A DNA stretch of 64,000 nt from Streptosporangiaceae bacterium. GTDB taxonomy: Bacteria > Actinomycetota > Actinomycetes > Streptosporangiales > Streptosporangiaceae. The translations under genes and the position numbers were made by a program. The stretch lies in the NCBI GenBank assembly GCA_025964715.1, contig JAOPYH010000408.1, positions 1 through 64,000 of the forward strand, in the 5' to 3' direction. Of the stretch, positions 23,644 to 33,488 are shown piece after piece. The notes beneath the pieces are model-generated. The model was not told where the DNA came from, did not search any database, and worked only from the letters and a program-made list of their open reading frames with translations. Position 1 is the first letter of the stretch; every line of letters begins with the position of its first letter.

Positions 23644-24345
23644 ATGGCCGTGATCCATGCCGGCTCCGTCGGAGCGCAGACGCTCGAGTGGCTGCGCGCG
23701 CAGGTCACCGGCGGCGCGTGGAAGCCGGGCGCCCGCATTCCTACGGAGGCCGAGCTGGTCCAGGCGATCGGCGTCGGCCGCAACACCGTACGTGAGGCGG
23801 TGAAGGCCCTCGTGTGCACCGGCCTGCTGGAGATCAGGCGCGGAGATGGGACATTCGTCCGGCACACCTCTGAGGTCTCCGTGACCCTCGGCCGCAGGCT
23901 GGAGGCCTCGGAGCTGGTGCACACCCATGAGGTCCGCCGCGCGCTCGAGAAGGAGGCCATCGCCCTGGCCTGTGCCCGGCGCACCGACGCGGACCTGGAC
24001 CGGCTGTCGTCACTGCTGTCGGTCTGCGGTCAGGCCGACGTCCAGGACGATCACGCCAGGTTCGCCGATGTCGATCTGGCCTTCCACACTGCTCTGGTGG
24101 CCGCCTCGCGCAACCCCGTGCTGATCGAGCTCTTCGAGAGCATCGGCGAACGAATGCGCGCGACCTATACCTACACCGCCGGCCTCTACCGGGCGGCAGA
24201 CGACCATCCGGCCCACCTCGCCGTGCTCGCCGCCGTGCGGGACCGCGAGCCGGGACGCGCGCTGGCCGCCGCGAACGCCTACCTCGATCCGGGTCCGGAT
24301 CGCATGGCCGCGGCGCAGGCCCTCGGCCGGGGCAGGCCCCGCTGA
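23644..24345 (+). CDS. GntR-family transcriptional regulator (FadR subfamily)
   Basis: A 233-residue regulator. The winged helix-turn-helix occupies residues 10-72: GAWKPGARIPTEAELVQAIG, VGRNTVREAVKALVCTGLLE, IRRGDGTFV. The FCD ligand-binding domain follows, with LEASELVHTHEVRRALEKEA and metal-type histidines in FADVDLAFHTALVAAS and AADDHPAHLAVLAAV. FCD proteins sense carboxylates. ATG 23644 has GGAGAAACCCAC before it; an in-frame ATG at 23611 sits eight bases after TAAGAT and could be used as a leaderless start, adding 11 residues. It most likely represses the divergent FUSC exporter. Confidence 0.9.
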   Translation: MAVIHAGSVGAQTLEWLRAQVTGGAWKPGARIPTEAELVQAIGVGRNTVREAVKALVCTGLLEIRRGDGTFVRHTSEVSVTLGRRLEASELVHTHEVRRALEKEAIALACARRTDADLDRLSSLLSVCGQADVQDDHARFADVDLAFHTALVAASRNPVLIELFESIGERMRATYTYTAGLYRAADDHPAHLAVLAAVRDREPGRALAAANAYLDPGPDRMAAAQALGRGRPR

Positions 24346-24445
24346 CGGGCCGAGTTGACGGCCGAGCTGACGAGCGCTGGGGACGGGCCCTGGCGCGGGT
24401 CCGCGCCCGGGGGTGTGGTGGAGTATTCCAGTCGAAGGGAAGCCA

Positions 24446-24976
24446 ATGCCCAAGCCACTGATCCTGTCACTTGACGGCGCCGAGCCGGTCATCGCGCCGA
24501 CGGCCTGGCTCGCGCCGAACGCCACTGTGGTCGGCCGCGCACACGTGGGTGAGCGCTCCAGCATCTGGTACGCCGCGGTCGTGCGGGCGGATCTCGACAG
24601 CGTGTTCATCGGGCGAGAGTGCAATGTCCAGGACGGCGCTGTGCTCCACACGGACCCGGGGCGGCCGTTGACGGTGGGCGACCGCGTGAGCATCGGGCAC
24701 CGGGCCATCCTGCACGGGTGCACCGTGGAGGACGACGTGCTCGTCGGCATGGGCGCCGTGATCATGAACGGGGCCGTCATCGGGGAGGGGTCCCTCATCG
24801 CGGCCGGCGCCGTGGTGCTCGAGGGCATCCGGATACCGCCGGGCTCCCTCGTGGCCGGAGTGCCGGGCAAGGTCCGCAGGGAGCTCACGGGCGCGGAACG
24901 CGAAGGGACCACGCTGAATGCCGCGGTCTACTGTGAGCTGGCCATCCGCCACGCGGCCGCGACCCGCGGAGATTAG
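24446..24976 (+). CDS. gamma-class carbonic anhydrase family protein
   Basis: A 176-residue left-handed beta-helix protein with repeated hexapeptides (IAPTAW, LAPNAT, VVGRAH, VGERSS). The metal-binding histidines are visible in DGAVLHTDPG, VSIGHRAILHGC, and the Arg/Asp pair in VVRADLDSVFIG is conserved. It ends PGSLVAGVPGKVRRELT as in the YrdA/PaaY branch, in which true carbonic anhydrase activity is variable. GAAGGGAAG gives a good ribosome binding site. Monocistronic; the next gene is convergent. Confidence 0.9.
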   Translation: MPKPLILSLDGAEPVIAPTAWLAPNATVVGRAHVGERSSIWYAAVVRADLDSVFIGRECNVQDGAVLHTDPGRPLTVGDRVSIGHRAILHGCTVEDDVLVGMGAVIMNGAVIGEGSLIAAGAVVLEGIRIPPGSLVAGVPGKVRRELTGAEREGTTLNAAVYCELAIRHAAATRGD

Positions 24977-25005
24977 GCGCCGCTGCCACTGAAGGCAGGA
25001 CCGGA

Positions 25006-26925
25006 TCAGCCCACGTGGACCAGGGGGCGGCGCTCGGTGTCGGGCTCGGCCTGCCGCAGGATCTCGCGGGTGAGCGGCGGGATGTCCCCACCGCCGAAGA
25101 CCAGGTAGCGCAGCAGTGCGCCGATGGGGTTGCCCTCGGTCCAGTGGAAGTAGACATTGGGCAGTTCGCCTGTCTCGTCCCGGATGTAAAGAAGGGTGGC
25201 GGCGATCGCGTTCGGGATGGACGGGCTCGCAACCCGCAGGACGCGGAAGCCGTGCAGCTCTTCGCCGGTGACCAGGAGGTCGGTCTCGAACTCGGAGGCG
25301 TCCGCGACCGTCGCCTCCAGGAACAGCACGCCCTCGTCCTGGCGCAGCCGGTGCAGCTCCCACGCCTCGAGGGACTTGTCCACGTACTCCTTGTGGTCCC
25401 GGGCGTCCGGCTCATTGGCGATGAGATGGATCTCGCCGGCCTCGTTGATGTAGCGGCGGGCCTGGTCGGTCATCGTGATGCTGGAGACCCGTAGCTCGGT
25501 CGAGCGGGTCGCCCGGGAGATGAGTGAGGTCACCACGATGGCCAGCAGGAAGAAGAAGGCGATCAGGAGGCCGTCCGGGCGCTCGATGATGTTGGCGACC
25601 GTCGCATAAAAGAAGATCAGCATGATGATGCCGAACGGCACCGCGACCTTCTTCCTCCCGCTCTTCCACGCCGACAGGGTCACGGCCACCGCGGCGGACA
25701 GGATGAGCGCGAGAACCCCCGTGGCGTACGCGCCGCCCTGCGACTCCACATCCGCCCTGAAGACGAAGGTGATGAGGAACGAGATGGCGGTGAAGACCAG
25801 GACCATCGGCCGTACGGCCCGGGACCAGTCCGGGGCCATGCCATATCTGGGGAGGTAGCGCGGCACGATGTTGAGCAGGCCGGCCATCGCGGACGCCCCC
25901 GCGAACCACAGGATGGCGATGGTGCTGACGTCGTAGACGGTGCCGAACCAGTCGCCGAGGTACTGATGGGCCAGGTAGGCCAGGGCACGGCCCTTGGCCT
26001 GGCCGCCGTCCTGGAACTCCCGCGCCGGGATCAGGACGGTGGTGGCGAAGCTACAGGTGATCAGGAAGACGCTCATGATGGCCGCCGCCGTGGTCAGCAG
26101 CTTCTTGGCGCCCTTGATCCGGTGCGGCAGGTCGCCCTTGACCAGTGGCATCACCGCGACGCCGGTCTCGAACCCGGACAGGCCGAGGGCGAGCTTGGGC
26201 ATGATGTAGAGGGAGACCGCCACCATGGCGATCGGGCTGGAGTAGTCGGCCGTGAGCGCGTTCTGCCAGTCGGCCACGACATGGGGGTGGGCCATGACGT
26301 GCCGGAGGGCCGTGACCACGACCACCACGTTGAGGACGAGGTAGACCGCGACGAGCACGACGGCGATCGAGATCGCCTCGCTGAACCCGACGAGGAAGAC
26401 CGCGCCCAAGCCCGCGATCAGGAAGAGCGTGACCGGGATCTGCCAGCCGGCCATGAAGTGCGGGACGAACGGGTTGTGCAGCACATGGGCGGTGGCGTCC
26501 GCGGCCGACAGGGTGATGGTGACGATGAAGGCCGTGGCGACGAACCCCAGGAGGAACAGTACGAGGAGCTTGCCGCGCCATCCGGGTAGGAGCTTCTCGA
26601 GCATCGACAGTGACCCGAGACCGTGGGGGCTCTGCGTCGCGACCGCGCGATAGACCGGCAGGGCTCCGCACAGGGTGAGCGCCACGAGGAGCAGGGTCGC
26701 GATCGGGCTGAGCGCTCCGGCGGCGAGGGCCGCGATGCCGGGCTGATAGCCCAGGGTCGAGAAATAGTCGACGCCCGTGAGGCACATGACCTGCCACCAC
26801 GTGTGCTTTTTGTCCGGGGTGTCCTCATGGTGGGGCCCGGAGGTGCGGTGGTCAGGACGTTGCAATCCCTGGAGGAGCCACTGCCCGACCGCGGACCTCG
26901 CCCCGGACGGCGCTGATGTGGTCAA
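25006..26925 (-). CDS. APC-superfamily permease with a C-terminal soluble domain
   Basis: A 639-residue transporter. About twelve membrane helices occupy residues 50-490, starting [20 protein letters not shown] and [20 protein letters not shown], the APC signature region, with [20 protein letters not shown] near residue 245. The last 150 residues are hydrophilic ([20 protein letters not shown] onward), a soluble domain found in a subset of actinobacterial members and in KUP-like proteins. Substrate may be an amino acid; potassium transport by the related KUP/KimA group cannot be excluded. The start appears to be TTG at 26925 with GGGAG upstream; no in-frame ATG or GTG lies closer before the first helix. 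Confidence 0.8.
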   Translation of the reverse strand: MTTSAPSGARSAVGQWLLQGLQRPDHRTSGPHHEDTPDKKHTWWQVMCLTGVDYFSTLGYQPGIAALAAGALSPIATLLLVALTLCGALPVYRAVATQSPHGLGSLSMLEKLLPGWRGKLLVLFLLGFVATAFIVTITLSAADATAHVLHNPFVPHFMAGWQIPVTLFLIAGLGAVFLVGFSEAISIAVVLVAVYLVLNVVVVVTALRHVMAHPHVVADWQNALTADYSSPIAMVAVSLYIMPKLALGLSGFETGVAVMPLVKGDLPHRIKGAKKLLTTAAAIMSVFLITCSFATTVLIPAREFQDGGQAKGRALAYLAHQYLGDWFGTVYDVSTIAILWFAGASAMAGLLNIVPRYLPRYGMAPDWSRAVRPMVLVFTAISFLITFVFRADVESQGGAYATGVLALILSAAVAVTLSAWKSGRKKVAVPFGIIMLIFFYATVANIIERPDGLLIAFFFLLAIVVTSLISRATRSTELRVSSITMTDQARRYINEAGEIHLIANEPDARDHKEYVDKSLEAWELHRLRQDEGVLFLEATVADASEFETDLLVTGEELHGFRVLRVASPSIPNAIAATLLYIRDETGELPNVYFHWTEGNPIGALLRYLVFGGGDIPPLTREILRQAEPDTERRPLVHVG

Positions 26926-27027
26926 ACCGGATCACTCCCTGCATTCAGGCACCCCGACATCAGAGGAACATTACTGCCTCGATGGCATCGGGCCGGAGAG
27001 GTCTAGGGGTCGTCCGGTGCGGGCCAA

Positions 27028-27061
27028 GTCACACGGCCCTATCCGCTTCGACGCGTGTGAC
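27028..27061. repeat. 8-bp inverted repeat upstream of treX
   Basis: GTCACACG (27028-27035) and CGTGTGAC (27054-27061) are perfect arms with an 18-base spacer, ending 29 bases before the treX start. It may be a regulator site. The rest of the 164-base gap between the permease and treX shows nothing else recognisable. Confidence 0.3.
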
Positions 27062-27089
27062 CTGATCTTTTGCGGGCATTTGACGACAG

Positions 27090-29177
27090 GTGACGCATAT
27101 ATGGCCAGGCACGCCTTACCCCCTGGGTGCCCACTATGACGGCGCCGGTACCAACTTCGCACTGTTCTCCGAAGTCGCCACGGGCGTGGACTTGTGCCTC
27201 TTCGACGACGAGGGCCAGGAGACCCGGGTCCCTCTGGAGGAGGTGCAGGGCTTCGTCTGGCACGGCTATCTGCCCTGGGTGGCCCCCGGGCAGCGGTACG
27301 GCTACCGCGTGCACGGGCCGTACGAGCCGGCCCGGGGACTGCGGTGCAATCCGGCCAAGCTGCTGCTCGACCCCTACGCCAAGGCCATCGAGGGCGAGGT
27401 GGACTGGAACGAGGCGCTGTTCGCCTATCGGTTCGCCGATCCGGATGTCCGCAACGACGACGACAGCGCCCCGTACCTCCCGAAGAGCGTCGTCATCAAC
27501 CCCTACTTCGACTGGGGCTCCGACCGGCAGCCGCGCACACCGTACAACGAGACGGTCGTCTACGAGGCCCACGTCAAAGGGCTGACCAAGCTCAACCCCG
27601 ATCTGCCGGAGGCCCAGCGAGGCACCTACGCGGCTCTCGCGGACCCGGTGATGATCGACTACTTCCGCGACCTGGGCGTGACGGCCGTCGAGCTGATGCC
27701 CGTGCACCAGTCCGTGCACGACGACATGCTGGTGCAGAAGGGCCTGAGCAACTACTGGGGCTACAACAGCATCGGGTTCTTCGCCCCGCACAACGCCTAT
27801 TCCTCCAGCGGTCAGCTCGGCGAGCAGGTGCAGGAGTTCAAGCTGATGGTCCGCAGCCTGCACGCGGCGGGCATCGAGGTCATCCTCGACGTGGTCTACA
27901 ACCACACGGCCGAGGGCAACCACCGCGGTCCCACCCTGAGCTTCCGTGGCATCGACAACGCCAACTACTACCGGCTCGTCGAGGACCAGCCGGAGTACTA
28001 CATGGACACCACCGGGACCGGCAACAGCTTCAACGCCCGGCAGCCGCACTCCCTCCAGCTGATCATGGACTCGCTGCGTTACTGGGTCACCGAGATGCAC
28101 GTGGACGGATTTCGCTTCGACCTCGCCTCCACCCTCGCCCGGGAGCTCCACGACGTGGACCGGCTGGCGACCTTCTTCGAACTCGTGCAGCAGGATCCGG
28201 TGGTCTCGCAGGTCAAGCTCATCGCCGAGCCGTGGGACGTCGGCGCCGGCGGCTATCAGGTCGGCAACTTCCCGCCGCTGTGGACGGAGTGGAACGGCAA
28301 GTACCGCGACACGATGCGCGACTTCTGGCGCGGTCGCGAGGGCATGCTGGCCGAGTTCGGCAGCCGGTTCACCGGCTCAAGTGACCTGTACGCCGATGAC
28401 GGGCGCCTGCCGAGCGCCTCGATCAACTTCATCACCTGTCACGACGGGTTCACGCTGCACGACCTGGTGTCATACGACCACAAACACAACGAGGCCAATG
28501 GCGAGGAAGGGCGGGACGGCACCGACGACAACCGCTCCTCCGGATACGGGGCGGAGGGGAAGACCTCTGATCCCGAGATCCTTGCCCTGCGGGAGAAGCA
28601 GAAGCGCAACCTGCTCACGACCCTGCTGCTGTCTCAGGGCGTGCCGATGCTGGGGCACGGTGACGAGCGGAGCCGCACCCAGCACGGCAACAACAACGCC
28701 TATTGCCAGGACAACGAGCTGGCCTGGGTCGACTGGTCCGACCTCCCGGAGAAGCAGACGCTGCTGGAGTTCGTGCGGCACCTGACCGCGCTCCGCCGCG
28801 ACCACCCGGTCTTCCGGCGCCGCCGGTTCCTGTCCGGCGACGGGGACATCTCCTGGTTCACCCCCGAGGGTGCGGAGATGGCCGACGGCGACTGGCGGAC
28901 CGGATACGCCAAGGCGGTTTCGATCCTGCTGAACGGCGACGCGATCACCGAGCCGGACCGGCGCGGTGAACCCGTCAGCGACGACTCGTTCCTGCTGTTG
29001 TTCAACGCCTCGGACGCCGAGCTCACCTTCGGGCTGCCCACCGCCGCCGACGGGTTGTGGGCCTGCGTGCTCGACACCGCGACCGCCTATGTCTTCGACG
29101 ACGACGGCCCTACGACCAGGGCGGGAGAGAAACTCACCCTCGACGCCCGATCGATCCAGGTGCTGCGCCGTGTCTGA
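27090..29177 (+). CDS. treX: glycogen debranching enzyme TreX/GlgX
   Basis: A 695-residue GH13 isoamylase-type enzyme. The N-terminal CBM48 (about residues 5-110) starts WPGTPYPLGAHYDGAGTNFALF. The catalytic barrel has VELMPVHQSV, VILDVVYNHTAEGN, the nucleophile Asp in VDGFRFDLASTLAR near residue 345, the acid Glu in KLIAEPWDVG near 380, and the third Asp region NFITCHDGFTLHDL near 450. It hydrolyses alpha-1,6 branches of glycogen to free linear maltodextrins for TreY. The start is GTG. It overlaps treY by eight bases, so the treXYZ genes form one coupled operon. Confidence 0.95.
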   Translation: MTHIWPGTPYPLGAHYDGAGTNFALFSEVATGVDLCLFDDEGQETRVPLEEVQGFVWHGYLPWVAPGQRYGYRVHGPYEPARGLRCNPAKLLLDPYAKAIEGEVDWNEALFAYRFADPDVRNDDDSAPYLPKSVVINPYFDWGSDRQPRTPYNETVVYEAHVKGLTKLNPDLPEAQRGTYAALADPVMIDYFRDLGVTAVELMPVHQSVHDDMLVQKGLSNYWGYNSIGFFAPHNAYSSSGQLGEQVQEFKLMVRSLHAAGIEVILDVVYNHTAEGNHRGPTLSFRGIDNANYYRLVEDQPEYYMDTTGTGNSFNARQPHSLQLIMDSLRYWVTEMHVDGFRFDLASTLARELHDVDRLATFFELVQQDPVVSQVKLIAEPWDVGAGGYQVGNFPPLWTEWNGKYRDTMRDFWRGREGMLAEFGSRFTGSSDLYADDGRLPSASINFITCHDGFTLHDLVSYDHKHNEANGEEGRDGTDDNRSSGYGAEGKTSDPEILALREKQKRNLLTTLLLSQGVPMLGHGDERSRTQHGNNNAYCQDNELAWVDWSDLPEKQTLLEFVRHLTALRRDHPVFRRRRFLSGDGDISWFTPEGAEMADGDWRTGYAKAVSILLNGDAITEPDRRGEPVSDDSFLLLFNASDAELTFGLPTAADGLWACVLDTATAYVFDDDGPTTRAGEKLTLDARSIQVLRRV

Positions 29178-31449
29178 GCCCCCCGCGCCCACCGCGACCT
29201 ACCGGCTGCAGCTGCGCAAGGGCTTCGGTTTCGCCGAGGCGGGAGAGCTCGCCGGCTATCTGGCCGCGCTCGGGGTCTCCCATGTCTATCTGTCACCGAT
29301 CCTGCAGGCGGCTCCGGGCTCCTCGCACGGTTACGACGTCGTGGACCACGACCGGATCTCCGAGGAGCTCGGCGGGGAGGAGGCGTTCCGCGCCATGGCC
29401 TCGCGGCTTCGCGGCCATGGCCTCGGGATCGTCGTGGACATCGTGCCCAACCACATGGCGATCTCCCCGCCGGAGAGCCTGAACCGCCCGTTTTGGGAGG
29501 TGCTGCGCGACGGCGCGGACTCCCCGTACGCCCGCTGGTTCGACGTGGACTGGTCGGGGGGCGCCGTCGTGCTGCCGGTCCTCGGCTCCCCGGAGGACGA
29601 GGCGCGGCCGGACGGCGACGTGGTCCGCTACCACGAGCACGTCTTCCCCGGACACGGCAGCTATCGGCTGGCCTATTGGCGCGAGGCCGCTGTCAACTAC
29701 CGCCGCTTCTTCGACATCTCCACGCTCATCGGGCTCCGCGCCGAGGACCCCGAGGTCTTCGAACGCACCCATGCCGTGCCGCTGCGGCTGCTCGCCGAGG
29801 GGCTCATCGACGGCCTGCGGATCGACCATCCGGACGGTCTGGCCGATCCGCGTGGTTACCTGCGCAGGCTCGCCGAGCACCGGACGTGGGTCGTCGCGGA
29901 AAAGATCCTCACCGACGACGAGGAGCTCCCCGCGGACTGGCCGTGCGCCGGGACGACCGGCTACGAGGCACTCGGCATGGTGAGCGGGCTGTTCTCCGAT
30001 CCGATGGGGGAGAAGCCGCTGACGGAGGCGTACGCCCGTCTCACCGGGGGCCCGGAGACCTTCGCCGAGGTCGAGCGTCCGGCGAAGCGATTCGCCGCCG
30101 AGCGTCTGCTGGTCCCCGAGGTGCGCCGGCTCACGGCGCTCCTGGCCCGCATCCTGCCCGGGGAGGACTCGGCCGCGCTCCAGGAGGTGCTGGTCGAGCT
30201 CCTCATCGCCATGCCCGTCTACCGGGCGTACGTCGTTCCAGGTGAGGAGCCCACCGCCGAGGCTCTCGAGGTCGTCGCACACGCGGCCGCCGGGGCCCGT
30301 GCCGCGCTCGCCTCGGGCGACCTCCTCGACCGGGTGGTGCCACTGGTCCTCGGGCTGGCCGGCCGCGACCCGCTGCGGGATGAGTTCGCCGTACGGTTCC
30401 AGCAGACCGCCGCGCCGATGACGGCCAAGGGCGTCGAGGACACCGCGTTCTACCGCTGGTCACGGCTGGCCGTGCTCAACGAGGTCGGCGGCGACCCGGC
30501 CCGCTTCGCTGTGGCGCCGGAGGACTTCGACGAGTACTGCGCCCGAACGGCCCGCGATCGGCCGTCGACCATGACCACCCTGTCGACGCACGACACCAAA
30601 CGGCAGGAGGACGTGCGCGCGCGGCTCGCCGTGCTCACCGAGCTGCCAGAGGAGTGGGCCGCCGCGGTCGGCCGCTGGAGCTCGCTGGCGCCCGACAGCC
30701 CACTCGACGCGGACCTCGACTACCTCATGTGGCAGACGATCGTCGGCGCCTGGCCGTTGACGGCCGACCGGCTCAGGGACTACCTCACCAAGGCGATGCG
30801 GGAGGCGAAGACCCGGACCTCCTGGACCGACCCGGACGCCGCCTATGAGGACGCGGTGCTGGCCCACGCGGACGCGGTGCTTGCCGACGCGCGCCTGACC
30901 GCCGACCTTGAGGCCTTCGTGCGGCGCATCGCGCCGTACGCCCGGGCCAACGCCCTTGGCCAGAAGCTCGTCCAGCTCACCATGCCGGGCGTGCCGGATG
31001 TATACCAGGGCTGCGAGCTCACCGGGCTGTCCCTCGTCGATCCCGACAACCGGCGCCCTGTCGACTACGCCGCCCGTCGCGCGCTGCTCGCCGGCCTCGA
31101 CGCGGGAGCGATCCCGGGCGACCTCGACGGTGAGAAGCTCCAGGTCACATCGTGTGCCCTGCGGCTGCGCGCCGAACATCCGGACTGGTTCGCGAGCGGT
31201 TACGAGCCGTTGGCCGCGACCGGGCCGGCCGCCGCGCACGTGGTGGCGTTCCGGCGCGGCGGAGCGACGGTCGTCGCGACCCGGCTCTCTGCGGGGCTCG
31301 AGCGCCGTGGCGGCTGGGGGACGACAGAGCTCTCGCCGGCCGGTGGCCCGTGGCGCGACGCCCTGACCGGCCGGTCGTTCGGCTCCGACATCGAGATGAG
31401 CGGACTGCTCGACCTCCTGCCCGTCGCGATCCTGGTGGAGGCCCCGTGA
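29170..31449 (+). CDS. treY: maltooligosyl trehalose synthase
   Basis: A 759-residue GH13 enzyme that turns the reducing end of a maltodextrin into a trehalosyl unit. It starts PPAPTATYRLQLRKGFGFAE and shows SHVYLSPILQAAPGSSHGYD, VVDHDRISEELGG, VDIVPNHMAI, the nucleophile in IDGLRIDHPDGLADP, WVVAEKIL (acid/base Glu), TAKGVEDTAFYR and TLSTHDTKRQEDVRARL. The GTG start at 29170 lies inside the end of treX; no better start exists downstream before the conserved TYRLQL. Typical length for TreY. Confidence 0.96.
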   Translation: MSEPPAPTATYRLQLRKGFGFAEAGELAGYLAALGVSHVYLSPILQAAPGSSHGYDVVDHDRISEELGGEEAFRAMASRLRGHGLGIVVDIVPNHMAISPPESLNRPFWEVLRDGADSPYARWFDVDWSGGAVVLPVLGSPEDEARPDGDVVRYHEHVFPGHGSYRLAYWREAAVNYRRFFDISTLIGLRAEDPEVFERTHAVPLRLLAEGLIDGLRIDHPDGLADPRGYLRRLAEHRTWVVAEKILTDDEELPADWPCAGTTGYEALGMVSGLFSDPMGEKPLTEAYARLTGGPETFAEVERPAKRFAAERLLVPEVRRLTALLARILPGEDSAALQEVLVELLIAMPVYRAYVVPGEEPTAEALEVVAHAAAGARAALASGDLLDRVVPLVLGLAGRDPLRDEFAVRFQQTAAPMTAKGVEDTAFYRWSRLAVLNEVGGDPARFAVAPEDFDEYCARTARDRPSTMTTLSTHDTKRQEDVRARLAVLTELPEEWAAAVGRWSSLAPDSPLDADLDYLMWQTIVGAWPLTADRLRDYLTKAMREAKTRTSWTDPDAAYEDAVLAHADAVLADARLTADLEAFVRRIAPYARANALGQKLVQLTMPGVPDVYQGCELTGLSLVDPDNRRPVDYAARRALLAGLDAGAIPGDLDGEKLQVTSCALRLRAEHPDWFASGYEPLAATGPAAAHVVAFRRGGATVVATRLSAGLERRGGWGTTELSPAGGPWRDALTGRSFGSDIEMSGLLDLLPVAILVEAP

Positions 31450-33155
31450 GGTACGAGGTGTGGGCCCCGACTGCCGGGAAGGTCGAGCTGGAGGCCGCAG
31501 GCGTGCGGCGCGTCATGTCGCCGGCCCAGCGTCCCGGATGGTGGGCCGCGGAGGCCGAGGGCGACGACTACGGCTTCGTCGTCAACGGTGAGGGGCCCTT
31601 CCCGGATCCGCGCTCTCGCTGGCAGCCGAACGGCGTGCACGGGCTCAGCCGGGTCTACCACCATGCCGAATTCGCCTGGACCGACGAACACTGGCGCGGA
31701 CGACCACTGCCGGGCAGCGTCGTCTACGAGCTGCACGTCGGGACGTTCACCCCGGAGGGCACGTTCGACGCCGCCATCGACCGGCTCGGCCATCTGGTCG
31801 AACTCGGCGCCGACACGGTCGAGCTGATGCCGGTGGCCGCGTTCCCCGGGCGGCACGGCTGGGGTTATGACGGCGTGCATCTGTGGGCGGTGCACGAGCC
31901 GTACGGCGGACCGGACGGACTGAAGCGCTTCGTCGACGCCTGCCACGGGCGCGGGCTGGCCGTCGCCCTCGACGTCGTCTACAACCACCTGGGGCCGAGC
32001 GGCAACTACCTGGGCCGCTACGGGCCGTACTTCACCGACGCCTACAACACGCCGTGGGGCCAGGCGGTCAACCTGGACCGTCCCGGTTCCGACGAGGTCC
32101 GGGCCTTCATCGTGGAGAACGCGCTCATGTGGCTGCGCGACTATCACGTCGACGGGCTGCGGCTGGACGCGGTGCACGCCCTCGAGGACCACCGGGCCGT
32201 GCACGTCCTGGAGGAAATGGCCGCCGCCGTCTCGGGGCTGAAGGCGCGGACCGGCCGGGAGCTGTTCCTCATCGCCGAGTCCGATCTGAACGCCCCGCGG
32301 CTGGTCACCTCCCGCGAGGCGGGCGGGTACGGCCTGGACGCGCAGTGGAGCGACGACTTCCACCACGCGCTGCACGCCGCCCTCACCGGGGAACGGCAGG
32401 GCTACTACTGCGACTTCGGATCGCTGAGCGCCCTGGCCAAGACGCTCACCAGGGTCTTCCTCCACGACGGAACGTGGTCGACCTTCCGCGGGCGTTCGCA
32501 TGGGCAGAAGGTCGACACTCTGCGCCTGCCCGGCCACCGCTTCCTCGGCTTCCTGCAGAACCACGACCAGGTCGGCAACCGGGCCACCGGCGACCGGATC
32601 TCCGCCGGCCTGTCGCCCGGGCTGCTCAAGATCGGCGCCGGGCTGCTGCTCACCGCCCCGTTCACGCCGATGCTCTTCATGGGCGAGGAGTGGGGCGCCG
32701 GCACCCCGTGGCGCTATTTCACCGACCATGAGGAGCCCGAGCTCGCCCGGGCCGTCAGCGAGGGCCGCCGCAGGGAGTTCACCTCGCACGGATGGACCGC
32801 GGAGGCCGTGCCCGATCCGCAGGACCCGCAGACCCACCGGAGCTCCGTGCTCGACTGGACCGAGCCGGAGCGGCCGCGGCACCGGGAGCTGCTGGAGTGG
32901 CATCGCGCCCTCATCGCGCTGCGCCGCGCCTGGCCCGAGCTGACCGACGCCCGGCTGAGCGAGGTGGTCGTCGAGCACGACGAGACCTCACTCGTCATGC
33001 GCCGCGGACGGCTGCGGGTCGCCGCCAACCTGGGGACCGAGCCGGGACCGCCGCTCCCGGCCGGCGAGGTGGTCCTCGCCTCCGACCCGGCCGTACGGCC
33101 CGGCGCCCGGCTCCCCGGCGAGTCGCTGGCGATCGTACGGGCGGAGGGCGCCTAG
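31446..33155 (+). CDS. treZ: maltooligosyl trehalose trehalohydrolase
   Basis: A 569-residue GH13 enzyme that releases trehalose from the product of TreY. The N-terminal beta domain begins YEVWAPTAGKVELEA. The barrel shows VVYELHVGTFTPEGTFDAAI, ELMPVAAFPGRHGWGYDGV, ALDVVYNHLGPSGNYL, nucleophile DYHVDGLRLDAVHAL near residue 235, acid ELFLIAESDLN near 275 and FLQNHDQVGNRA near 365. Its GTG overlaps the treY stop (GTGA, four bases). The operon supplies trehalose from glycogen for osmotic or desiccation protection. Confidence 0.96.
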   Translation: MRYEVWAPTAGKVELEAAGVRRVMSPAQRPGWWAAEAEGDDYGFVVNGEGPFPDPRSRWQPNGVHGLSRVYHHAEFAWTDEHWRGRPLPGSVVYELHVGTFTPEGTFDAAIDRLGHLVELGADTVELMPVAAFPGRHGWGYDGVHLWAVHEPYGGPDGLKRFVDACHGRGLAVALDVVYNHLGPSGNYLGRYGPYFTDAYNTPWGQAVNLDRPGSDEVRAFIVENALMWLRDYHVDGLRLDAVHALEDHRAVHVLEEMAAAVSGLKARTGRELFLIAESDLNAPRLVTSREAGGYGLDAQWSDDFHHALHAALTGERQGYYCDFGSLSALAKTLTRVFLHDGTWSTFRGRSHGQKVDTLRLPGHRFLGFLQNHDQVGNRATGDRISAGLSPGLLKIGAGLLLTAPFTPMLFMGEEWGAGTPWRYFTDHEEPELARAVSEGRRREFTSHGWTAEAVPDPQDPQTHRSSVLDWTEPERPRHRELLEWHRALIALRRAWPELTDARLSEVVVEHDETSLVMRRGRLRVAANLGTEPGPPLPAGEVVLASDPAVRPGARLPGESLAIVRAEGA

Positions 33156-33182
33156 GCCGTCCACGACAGGGGGTGCGCGGGG

Positions 33183-33393
33183 GTGCAGACGTTCCTGCCG
33201 TACGCCGACTTCACGGCCACGGCGCAGGTCCTCGACCCGCGGCGGCTGGGCAAGCAGCGGGTCGAGACCCTGCAGGTCCTACGCGGGCTCACGGTTACGG
33301 GGTACGGCTGGCGGCACCACCCGGCCGTGCGCAGTTCCCGGCGTCCCGGACGACCTGCCGTACGTGTGGCCCCGCTCGGACCGTTCCGGTTAG
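33183..33393 (+). pseudogene. MSMEG_6728-like / endonuclease V-like gene with its centre deleted
   Basis: From GTG 33183 the frame reads QTFLPYADFTATAQVLDPRR, LGKQRVETLQVLRGLTVTGY and GWRHHPAV, the conserved N-terminus of the MSMEG_6728 family (pyrimidine-dimer glycosylase/endonuclease V-like). Right after HHPAV the family sequence stops. In another frame the last part reads VPDDLPYVWPRSDRSG and a stop at 33393, which matches the family C-terminus. Roughly 100 central residues are missing and one base is lost at CCCGG-CGTCCC. The GACAGGGG ribosome site upstream is intact. The reading is by remembered family sequence; it should be confirmed by alignment. Confidence 0.7.
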
Positions 33394-33488
33394 GCCTTCT
33401 GCGGCCCCGGATGCGTTCCCTGATCGCCATATCGCCTAGCGCGGCCGCTCCCGTGATTCGGCCGGACCTGCAGGGGTAAGGGGCGGCA

